This document shows, one piece after another, positions 1 through 5,111 of a stretch of 5,632 nucleotides of DNA. This stretch comes from Methanosarcinales archaeon (lineage in GTDB: Archaea; Halobacteriota; Methanosarcinia; Methanosarcinales; Methanocomedenaceae), in NCBI GenBank assembly GCA_013330355.1, contig DUIM01000120.1:1-5632 (forward strand), in the 5' to 3' direction. The notes below the pieces were generated by a model. It was not told where the DNA came from, searched no databases, and saw only the letters and a program-made list of their open reading frames with translations. How positions within the stretch are numbered: the first letter of the stretch is position 1; every line of letters starts with the position of its first letter. The position numbers and the translations under genes are program-made.

Positions 1-2
1 GT

Positions 3-95
3 AATCTAGGACACGACCGAATATTCAGGGGCAGGTTCAGCAATTACTTGCCAGGATTTATAAGTAATTTAGCAATCATGCACCATGATTTATGA
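3..95 (+). CDS. Possible 3' tail of an unidentified plus-strand gene (partial)
   Basis: Plus-strand frame 3 is open from the left edge to a TGA at 93-95, about 30 codons. The peptide includes RIFRGRFSNYLPGF and ends in MHHDL. It would converge on the ATPase gene, with only 26 bp between the two stop codons. I recognise no family; the basic and aromatic composition would suit the end of a transposase, but that is a guess. An open stretch this short arises by chance fairly often, so this is only a candidate. The rest of the stretch up to 121 is A/T-rich and shows nothing else. Confidence 0.25.
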   Translation, partial: NLGHDRIFRGRFSNYLPGFISNLAIMHHDL

Positions 96-121
96 CAATT
101 TTGGAAATATAACCACATATG

Positions 122-1384
122 TCATTGCAGTAGCCACTTCCACACAGGCATTACCACGATTTTCTTGTTCTTGAAAGTATCTTCAAATTCTTCATCTGCT
201 GTCAAGACCAAACCCTCATCAAGACCATATCTGGTCAATGCTTCGTACAATCCCTTATATTCTCTGTCACTATTGCCATTCAGGCTGGCAGTTACTTGTA
301 TCGCATTTGTTATCCTGTTATTTTCAAAAACTAAGAAATCGCATTCATGCCTGTCTTTATGGTAATATATGTCCCTGTTATTTCTCTTAAGTTCGATAAA
401 GACCAGATTCTCAAGAAGTCTGCCGTAATCTCTTGAAAATTTAAATGATATGAGATTTATCAAGGACGTGTCAATGACGTACACTTTTTTGTGTGAAGAT
501 ATCTGCTTTTTGACAGAATAGTCATATCTTGGAACGGTAAACACAAGATACGAATTTTCAAGGTAGCCGATGTAACTTTTCACAGTATTGATGCTTACAT
601 TCAACATAGTCCGCAATTTATTGTAGCTGATTTCACCCCCGTAATTTGAAAAAAGATAAAAGGACAGTTCTTTGAGAACCTTTTCAGCACTAAGCCTGTA
701 TCTTGCAAAAACATCTTTGTACAGTATGTTCTCATACAGCGTCTTCAGTATCAGGTCATTTTTGTATATCAAGTATTCAGGTATGCCGCCACACTGCAGA
801 TATTCATTGAAATGTCCCTTTATTGATGCCCTGTCTTCAGTTAGCAGGAATTCAGGAACACTTATGTTTTTTAACAAGAGGAACTCCTTGAATGAGAATG
901 GGAATAACTCAATCCCAATATAGCGGCCAGTAAGCCTTGTTCCCAGCTCTTTGCTCAGCATTGATGAATTCGAACCTGTTATTATGAATTTAAATCCCCT
1001 GTCATACATCCTTCTGACAAACAATTCCCAGTTTTCCACATTCTGGATTTCATCAAAGAGAAATATCCTGCTCTTGCCGGTCAGTTCAATAAAGGTTTCA
1101 TAGAGTAGGTTGAAATCTGATGCAGTGAAACCTATCAGGCGTTCATCTTCAAAATTGAAATAATAAACTGTTTCGTTGCTGAAGAAGTATTTATTTATCT
1201 CCTTGAGCAATGTGCTTTTCCCGGATCTTCGAAGTCCTGATATTATCAATATGTGAGGTAATTCCAGGTAGTTGGCTATACTGTCCAGTGCAGTTCTTTT
1301 TACAAATTTATCATCATATTCGAACTCTTTTTTTTGTTCTATGATTAGTTCTTTTAAAATCCTTGAGTCCATTAAGGTATACAT
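122..1384 (-). CDS. AAA_14/DUF4143-type ATP-binding protein
   Basis: This is a 420-residue predicted ATPase with the two-part layout of the AAA_14 plus DUF4143 family. The N-terminal AAA domain has a Walker A at residues 50-58 (GLRRSGKST), a Walker B at 107-112 (IFLFDE), a sensor-like segment ITGSNSSML near 136-143, and the typical TRLTGR arginine segment at 149-154. A helical linker follows, then a C-terminal PD-(D/E)XK-like domain with E325 (in LLENLV), D349 (in ECDF) and Q363 (in IQVTASL). The usual E/Q-x-K lysine is replaced by threonine (QVT), so nuclease activity is doubtful. Length is normal for the family. The physiological role of these proteins is mostly unknown; they are common, patchily distributed accessory genes in archaea. 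The gene is clearly more A/T-rich than tgt, queA or pyrF, which fits lateral acquisition. The first ATG is at 1384 and a second at 1372. Neither has a Shine-Dalgarno, and TATA-box spacing favours a leaderless start at 1372 (416 residues). Confidence 0.88.
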   Translation of the reverse strand: MYTLMDSRILKELIIEQKKEFEYDDKFVKRTALDSIANYLELPHILIISGLRRSGKSTLLKEINKYFFSNETVYYFNFEDERLIGFTASDFNLLYETFIELTGKSRIFLFDEIQNVENWELFVRRMYDRGFKFIITGSNSSMLSKELGTRLTGRYIGIELFPFSFKEFLLLKNISVPEFLLTEDRASIKGHFNEYLQCGGIPEYLIYKNDLILKTLYENILYKDVFARYRLSAEKVLKELSFYLFSNYGGEISYNKLRTMLNVSINTVKSYIGYLENSYLVFTVPRYDYSVKKQISSHKKVYVIDTSLINLISFKFSRDYGRLLENLVFIELKRNNRDIYYHKDRHECDFLVFENNRITNAIQVTASLNGNSDREYKGLYEALTRYGLDEGLVLTADEEFEDTFKNKKIVVMPVWKWLLQ

Positions 1385-1395
1385 GGTATTATTCG

Positions 1396-1409
1396 TTTAT
1401 ATATATTTT
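1396..1409 (-). promoter_or_regulatory. TATA-like promoter element of the ATPase gene
   Basis: Read on the minus strand this is AAAATATATATAAA, a good archaeal TATA-box match. Its centre lies about 18 nt upstream of the ATG at 1384 and about 30 nt upstream of the ATG at 1372. Archaeal transcription usually starts about 25-27 nt downstream of the box centre, which puts the start near 1376. That would leave the second ATG at or next to the 5' end. No obvious purine BRE precedes it. The region is A/T-rich, so a chance match is possible. Confidence 0.5.
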
Positions 1410-1435
1410 CATTTTAAATGATTAATTTACAGCAA

Positions 1436-1460
1436 TATATTTCATTACGGATGAAATATA
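1436..1460. promoter_or_regulatory. Perfect 10-bp inverted repeat, operator-like
   Basis: The arms TATATTTCAT (1436-1445) and ATGAAATATA (1451-1460) are exact reverse complements around a 5-bp spacer, TACGG. The dyad sits about 27 bp upstream of the TATA-like box of the ATPase gene. That is a plausible site for a dimeric regulator acting on that promoter. It could instead be a relic of an inserted element. A related half-site (ATGAAATATC) occurs near 1727. Confidence 0.4.
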
Positions 1461-1473
1461 GTATCAAATGTAG

Positions 1474-1638
1474 TTAATTTACACCAGCACCCTTGATGTC
1501 TTTTCCCGACCTGATGCTCTTAAAGGAGTGTCAATTGATCTGCATCTCTTTAACAGGGTGAGCAGTGATTTGAGGAAGACGGGTTGGGGTGTTCCGGTGC
1601 TGCTGAGGGTGGGGGAACTGGAGCGGTATTTGGGGTAG
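1474..1638 (+). pseudogene. Apparent 3' remnant of an unidentified protein gene
   Basis: A plus-strand frame is open from just after a TAG at 1471-1473 to a TAG at 1636-1638. It has no ATG of its own. From 1492 the base composition shifts sharply to G/C-rich and the peptide becomes protein-like: it begins LDVFSRPDALKG, passes through SIDLHLFNRV and ends PVLLRVGELERYLG. Codon third positions are rich in G and C. The stretch just before it is A/T-rich and non-coding in character. The simplest reading is the last 45-50 codons of a gene whose 5' part was lost, perhaps when the A/T-rich ATPase segment arrived. I do not recognise the family. Confidence 0.45.
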
Positions 1639-1802
1639 AGGCGAGTTGGGTACCACATCTGGGTAGAGTCACAGATCGGTATACCCCGGACAAATGTGAG
1701 ACTTTTTATTATTTTCTAAATAAAATATGAAATATCACACATTATGAAATTGAACATAAAGGTTATACCAAACACAATATTCAGAATAACTCTCCGGAAA
1801 AC
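1639..1802. other. Intergenic region downstream of tgt, no gene seen
   Basis: This is the rest of the 418-bp gap between tgt and the ATPase gene. No convincing reading frame or RNA gene is visible. A T-rich stretch at about 1692-1709 on the plus strand could end transcription of the remnant. The minus strand has T-rich patches at about 1705-1730 downstream of tgt, which could serve as an archaeal T-rich terminator, without a clear hairpin. Confidence 0.4.
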
Positions 1803-2918
1803 TTAGTCAGCATTACCCGAGCCTGAATACCTGAGCTTGAAATCGTCCCTGAACTCACCAAACCTATCTTCTGAAATAGCTCCTCTGGCCCCCGCCATCA
1901 TGTCCTGCAGGAAATGCACATTATGTATCGATGCCAGTCGCATAGCAAGCATTTCCGATTCCTTGAACAGATGGTAGATGTACGACCTGGAAAAGTGCCT
2001 GCAAGTGTAGCATTTGCATTCTTCATCTATGGGCCTGAAGTCATCCGCAAGCGCTGCTCGTCGAAGGTCTATCTGCCCGTGCCTGGTCATGGCACTCTGG
2101 TGCCGGGCGTTCCGTGTGGGAAAGGCACTATCAAATATATCCACGCCAAGGTATATGGAATCCAGCAGTTCCACAGGTGAGCCCACACCCATTAAGTACC
2201 TAGGCTTGTCCTTGGGTATCATTGGTAGGTTCAACCGGATGGTTTCATGCATGACCTCTTTTGGCTCGCCTATACTCAGTCCCCCAATGCCGTAACCATC
2301 GAACTCCATCCCAACCAGTCGCTCAGCACAAGCTTTCCTCATATCAGGCAAGGTCCCGCCCTGTAGTATGGCAAATACCATCTGTTTATCATTGCACCTT
2401 GAATCAATACTTCGCTGTGCCCAGTCCACTGTCCGGCAGACCGAATCCCGTATCTCATCACGATTGCTGCCCCAGGGTGGGCAGTCATCCAGCACCATAG
2501 CCACATCAGAACCCAGGGCACCCTGTATTTCCATGCACAGTTCTGGTGTGTACATGTATCGCTTGCCGTCCCTGGAATTCATATAATTGATGCCATGGTT
2601 GTTCAGTTTAAACTTGAACTCCTTGCGCAATATCTGGAACCCACCACTGTCAGTGAATATGGCACCGTCCCATCCCATGAACCTATGCATTCCACCCGCT
2701 TCCTGTATTAGTTCATGACCAAGGCCCAGGTGCAGGTGGAAAGCATTGCTGATAATGGCCTGGGTGCCCGCATCCCTTACTTCGGTTGGGGTCAGCGTCT
2801 TGACAGTTGCCTTGGTGGCAACCGGCATGAAAGCGGGGGTATCCACGACCTGGTGGGTGGTTGTAAGTCTTCCCAGCCTTGCACCTGAGGGCGTATCCTG
2901 GTGAACTACCTCAAACAT
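1803..2918 (-). CDS. tgt: Bacterial-type tRNA-guanine transglycosylase (TGT)
   Basis: This 371-residue enzyme exchanges guanine-34 of GUN-anticodon tRNAs (Asp, Asn, His, Tyr) for a 7-deazaguanine base, preQ1 in bacteria. By comparison with Zymomonas TGT, D90 (TDSGGFQ) matches D102 and D263 (IFDSAFPTR) matches the nucleophile D280. D144 and C146 (LDDC) match D156/C158, Q186 matches Q203, and GGLSIGE (212-218) matches the base-binding loop. Zinc ligands C301, C303, C306 and H332 keep the bacterial CxCxxC-26-H spacing. Cysteine at 146 and isoleucine at 216 resemble preQ1-specific enzymes rather than queuine-specific eukaryotic ones. The length is bacterial. The C-terminal extension with PUA domain of archaeal arcTGT is absent, and the protein ends about 40 residues after the last zinc ligand. 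The segment after SGGFQ (residues 96-121) is unlike the usual SHLDG form, reading NSRDGKRY. The start ATG overlaps the queA stop by 8 bp and has its own Shine-Dalgarno, so the two are translationally linked. Confidence 0.95.
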   Translation of the reverse strand: MFEVVHQDTPSGARLGRLTTTHQVVDTPAFMPVATKATVKTLTPTEVRDAGTQAIISNAFHLHLGLGHELIQEAGGMHRFMGWDGAIFTDSGGFQILRKEFKFKLNNHGINYMNSRDGKRYMYTPELCMEIQGALGSDVAMVLDDCPPWGSNRDEIRDSVCRTVDWAQRSIDSRCNDKQMVFAILQGGTLPDMRKACAERLVGMEFDGYGIGGLSIGEPKEVMHETIRLNLPMIPKDKPRYLMGVGSPVELLDSIYLGVDIFDSAFPTRNARHQSAMTRHGQIDLRRAALADDFRPIDEECKCYTCRHFSRSYIYHLFKESEMLAMRLASIHNVHFLQDMMAGARGAISEDRFGEFRDDFKLRYSGSGNAD

Positions 2919-4002
2919 GTTTACCCTCGTTATTGTTTAACAAAAACATAGCATCACCAAAACTGTAGAACCTGTATCCGGTATCGATGGCCTCTTGGTA
3001 TGCATTCATAATTGTATCCTTGCCTGCATAGGCACTCACCAGCATTAATAGTGTGGATCCGGGCAGGTGGAAATTTGTGATAAGACCGGCTATGGGCGTA
3101 TTGAATTTATAAGGAGGATAGATAAACGAATTACTCCACCCCTCTGATGGCAAAATACTTCCATCCTCCCATGCTGCACTTTCAAGGGAGCGCACCGAAG
3201 TAGTGCCTACAACAATAATTCTTCCTTCCTGCAATATGGTTCTATTGATGGCATCGGCAGCTTCCCGATCTATGATATAGTACTCGGGCTCCATGATATG
3301 TTCTTCCACATCCTCACAACGCACAGGCATGAACGTACCCACACCTACATGCAGGGTGATGAAGACCAGCCTCACTCCCATCTCCTCAAGTCGGGCCAAC
3401 ATCCCGGATGTGAAGTGCAGCCCTGCGGTGGGTGCGGCTATGGAACCCTCATGCCTGGAATATATGGTCTGGTACCGCTCATTATCCTCAAGTTGTTCTT
3501 TAATATAGGGCGGAACAGGCATGGCACCTATATTCTCCAGGTGAGATTCAAATGCACCATCGCACTGGAACCTGATATTGTAACGGTACCCGGTGTGTGT
3601 ATCGATTTGCTCAATTACCGTGCCCTTTACTGTACATTTTACCGTGTCCTTTACCGTACCATTTACCGTGCCGGTAACCGCACTGCAAAATTGAATATCG
3701 CTGCCGGGCTTTATTTTACCCCTGACCAGGCATTCATAATATTTATCTTCCAGGCGCCTGACCAGCAGTACCTCTAATTTGCCTCCTGTATCCTTTGTCC
3801 CATAGATCCTGGCAGGTATTACCCTGCTGTTGTTCATTACCAGCAGGTCGCCCGGACGCAGGAGCCCTGGCAGGTCGCCAAATTTCATGTGTTCTATGCT
3901 CTTTCCATCCAGTACCATCAACCTGGATGAGTCCCTGGGTTCGACAGGGTTCTGGGCGATCATCTCCTTTGGCAGCTGGTAATCAAATTCAGACAGTTTC
4001 AT
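2911..4002 (-). CDS. queA: S-adenosylmethionine:tRNA ribosyltransferase-isomerase (QueA)
   Basis: QueA transfers and isomerises the ribosyl part of S-adenosylmethionine onto preQ1-34 in tRNA, giving epoxyqueuosine. It acts right after TGT. Family motifs are all present (numbering from the ATG at 4002): MKLSEFDY at 1-8, RDSSRLMVLD at 23-32, LLVMNNSRVIPARIYG at 53-68, APTAGLHFT at 190-198, HVGVGTF at 218-224, VGTTSVRSLES at 265-275, TNFHLPGSTLLMLVSA at 309-324, and YRFYSFGDAM at 343-352. The reading frame stays open upstream to a GTG at 4140 (409 codons), but bacterial QueA starts at MKLSDFDY. The start at 4002 gives 363 residues, close to the family's roughly 340-360, with a weak GGGGA about 5 nt upstream. 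The extra length lies in a TV-repeat insert at residues about 108-129. The gene overlaps tgt by 8 bp as one operon. No other part of preQ1 synthesis is in the window. Confidence 0.95.
   Translation of the reverse strand: MKLSEFDYQLPKEMIAQNPVEPRDSSRLMVLDGKSIEHMKFGDLPGLLRPGDLLVMNNSRVIPARIYGTKDTGGKLEVLLVRRLEDKYYECLVRGKIKPGSDIQFCSAVTGTVNGTVKDTVKCTVKGTVIEQIDTHTGYRYNIRFQCDGAFESHLENIGAMPVPPYIKEQLEDNERYQTIYSRHEGSIAAPTAGLHFTSGMLARLEEMGVRLVFITLHVGVGTFMPVRCEDVEEHIMEPEYYIIDREAADAINRTILQEGRIIVVGTTSVRSLESAAWEDGSILPSEGWSNSFIYPPYKFNTPIAGLITNFHLPGSTLLMLVSAYAGKDTIMNAYQEAIDTGYRFYSFGDAMFLLNNNEGKHV
2923..2928 (-). promoter_or_regulatory. Shine-Dalgarno of tgt, inside the queA 3' end
   Basis: On the minus strand GAGGGT lies 4 nt before the tgt ATG at 2918. 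It overlaps the last codons of queA, as expected for translational coupling. It supports the start that gives MFEVVHQ. Confidence 0.7.
3617..3680 (-). repeat. 12-bp minisatellite within queA
   Basis: About 5.3 head-to-tail copies of a 12-bp unit are visible on the plus strand, with consensus ACCGTGCCATTT. The five full units start at 3617, 3629, 3641, 3653 and 3665. Copies differ at a few positions, so the array is not recent throughout. The period is a multiple of three, so copy changes keep the queA frame. On the minus strand it encodes TVNG, TVKD, TVKC, TVKG and TVIE in tandem. Typical QueA has one short strand here, after the PG-x-x-x-x-F segment. Confidence 0.9.
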
Positions 4003-4183
4003 TACAGTCCCCGAATAGAACATAATATGTTTTAACCTTTCTGCGCCAGGGTCCTTGTAAGTTAATCTAATTGAAGGGAGGATTTTCTTATCCATCCTTG
4101 CAGCATCAGGGTGCCCTGTTATTGGATATGGCTCCAGCACCGGGGAGGAACCTTTCTGTCATCTGGGAGTTTAGCAGATTGAC

Positions 4184-4196
4184 AAAATATATTTTA
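4184..4196 (-). promoter_or_regulatory. TATA-like promoter element upstream of queA-tgt
   Basis: On the minus strand this reads TAAAATATATTTT, a credible archaeal TATA box. Usual spacing puts transcription start near 4163-4165. The ATG at 4002 would then follow a leader of about 160 nt, long but not unusual for methanogen-type archaea. The alternative GTG at 4140 has no Shine-Dalgarno. A small dyad lies directly upstream. Confidence 0.45.
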
Positions 4197-4197
4197 G

Positions 4198-4213
4198 TGA
4201 AACCGTAGTTTCA
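4198..4213. promoter_or_regulatory. 6-bp perfect dyad abutting the queA TATA-like box
   Basis: TGAAAC (4198-4203) and GTTTCA (4208-4213) are exact reverse complements around CGTA. The dyad occupies the position where the TFB recognition element and upstream factors would bind for the queA promoter. It may be an operator. It could also form a small hairpin in the pyrF 3' transcript. Confidence 0.3.
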
Positions 4214-4277
4214 TGTGTCTCAGTACTCATAGGGTTCTTCATCTATTCAGTAAAGGTTTTTTTCATCATTGACACAT

Positions 4278-4290
4278 GTTCTTAAAGAAC
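4278..4290. other. 13-bp palindrome immediately downstream of pyrF
   Basis: GTTCTTAAAGAAC is a perfect palindrome around a central A. It starts 3 bp after the pyrF stop codon on the minus strand. It has almost no loop, so it is more like a protein-binding dyad than a terminator hairpin. The minus strand downstream is A-rich rather than T-rich here, so a terminator is not supported. Confidence 0.3.
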
Positions 4291-4292
4291 GC

Positions 4293-4943
4293 TTACAGCA
4301 CAGATGATATCTCATCCGCCATCTGCTTTGCGCCCGCCTCCGGGTCGTCTGACTGGTAGATACTCCTGCCCACAATCACATAATCAGCCCCGGCCCGGAT
4401 AGTATCACCGGCACTGCCGCCCTGCGTACCCACACCTGGCGAGATGATAGTAAGTTCACCCACAATATTCCGTATCTGCTTCACGCGCCCTGGCCGGGTC
4501 GCCGGTGCCACCACACCGGTAACACCACAATCAGCAGCCATTCTTGCCATATCCTCGGCCGGGCCTGCCATGAAATCAGTCGCACCCGGATGGCTCATTT
4601 CGGTTACTGCAAATACATCCCTTCTCCACTTTCCAGCTTCGGCCACGCACGCTTCAAGACTGTCCCGGCCCGTGAAAGCATGCACTATCACTGCCGCAGC
4701 CCCTGCCCGGTAAGCCTGCTGCAGTATCAGTCGGTCGGTATTGGGAATGTCAGCCACCTTAAAATCGGCAATTACCGGAGCAAACCTGGCCATTTCGCTT
4801 ATTATATCGACACCTGCCGCAAGTACCAGCGGGTACCCCACCTTTACAGCATCCAGGTAGGCGGAAGTTTTCTCTGCAATGTCCAGGGCGGCATCCCTGT
4901 CCGTTACATCCATTGCCAGGATCAATCGTGTATCCTTTTTCAT
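4293..4943 (-). CDS. pyrF: Orotidine 5'-phosphate decarboxylase
   Basis: This 216-residue cytoplasmic TIM-barrel enzyme converts OMP to UMP, the last step of de novo pyrimidine synthesis. Catalytic residues are visible: D11 (AMDV), K34 (VKVGYPL), and the D-x-K-x-x-D tetrad part as D60, K62 and D65 ([11 protein letters not shown]). S117 (EMSHPG) and Q174 in the SPGVGTQGG loop, with R193 (VGRSIY), match the pyrimidine- and phosphate-binding residues of the Methanothermobacter enzyme. Length and the short loops are typical of archaeal PyrF. The ATG has a strong Shine-Dalgarno. The gene follows deoxyhypusine synthase by 168 bp, separated by a repeat hairpin, so it may be transcribed on its own. 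A/T-rich sequence at about 4964-4976 could be a promoter, but its spacing is too close to the start codon to be convincing. Confidence 0.97.
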   Translation of the reverse strand: MKKDTRLILAMDVTDRDAALDIAEKTSAYLDAVKVGYPLVLAAGVDIISEMARFAPVIADFKVADIPNTDRLILQQAYRAGAAAVIVHAFTGRDSLEACVAEAGKWRRDVFAVTEMSHPGATDFMAGPAEDMARMAADCGVTGVVAPATRPGRVKQIRNIVGELTIISPGVGTQGGSAGDTIRAGADYVIVGRSIYQSDDPEAGAKQMADEISSVL

Positions 4944-4947
4944 GTTA

Positions 4948-4957
4948 CTCCTCCTCT
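4948..4957 (-). promoter_or_regulatory. Strong Shine-Dalgarno of pyrF
   Basis: On the minus strand AGAGGAGGAG lies 4 nt before the ATG at 4943. It is the best Shine-Dalgarno in the window and fixes the pyrF start. It implies a leadered pyrF message. Confidence 0.8.
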
Positions 4958-4990
4958 TCAGAGACTTTTTATTATTTCCTGGGACGATTC

Positions 4991-5077
4991 AAAAAACCGC
5001 AGAGAGCGCGGAGGGACGCAGAGTAAAATAACGACCCTCTGCGAACCTCTGTGTCCTCTGCGGTTAATCTTTTTTTT
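4991..5077. repeat. CGCAGAG-rich imperfect inverted repeat, possible bidirectional terminator
   Basis: Two 29-nt arms, 4995-5023 and 5037-5065, pair at about 23 of 29 positions around a 13-nt A/T-rich loop. The outer 10 bp (AACCGCAGAG) match perfectly. Each arm itself contains degenerate direct copies of a CGCAGAG-like word. The outside flanks are A6 (4991-4996) and T8 (5070-5077), so the RNA of either strand forms a hairpin followed by U residues. From memory, similar CCGCAGAG elements are scattered in many archaeal and bacterial genomes; I could not check copy number here. Its place between two minus-strand genes suits transcription termination after deoxyhypusine synthase. Confidence 0.75.
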
Positions 5078-5111
5078 GTAATGATCCATTTATCCAGAAT
5101 AAATTATAAAG

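Noticed and set aside
1914..2586. Several plus-strand open frames opposite tgt
   Set aside because: All overlap the conserved TGT frame; compositions are shadow-like and they overlap one another.
1803..2918. Archaeosine TGT (arcTGT)
   Set aside because: No PUA domain or long C-terminal region, and bacterial SGGFQ and CxCxxC-H features with a QueA partner.
3617..3680. CRISPR array
   Set aside because: Units are 12 bp, contiguous without spacers, and lie within the coding frame of queA.
3298..3777. 159-codon plus-strand open frame opposite queA
   Set aside because: It is the antisense shadow of a fully conserved QueA frame, with no recognisable protein features.
4003..4165. preQ1 riboswitch in the queA leader
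   Set aside because: A natural expectation for this pathway, but I could not match a known preQ1 aptamer core by eye; a covariance search would be decisive.
4254..4263. T-run terminator after pyrF
   Set aside because: The run of T is on the plus strand; on the transcribed minus strand it is a run of A.
4590..5081. 163-codon plus-strand open frame across pyrF and the repeat hairpin
   Set aside because: It is antisense to conserved pyrF and runs through the inverted repeat into a non-coding gap.
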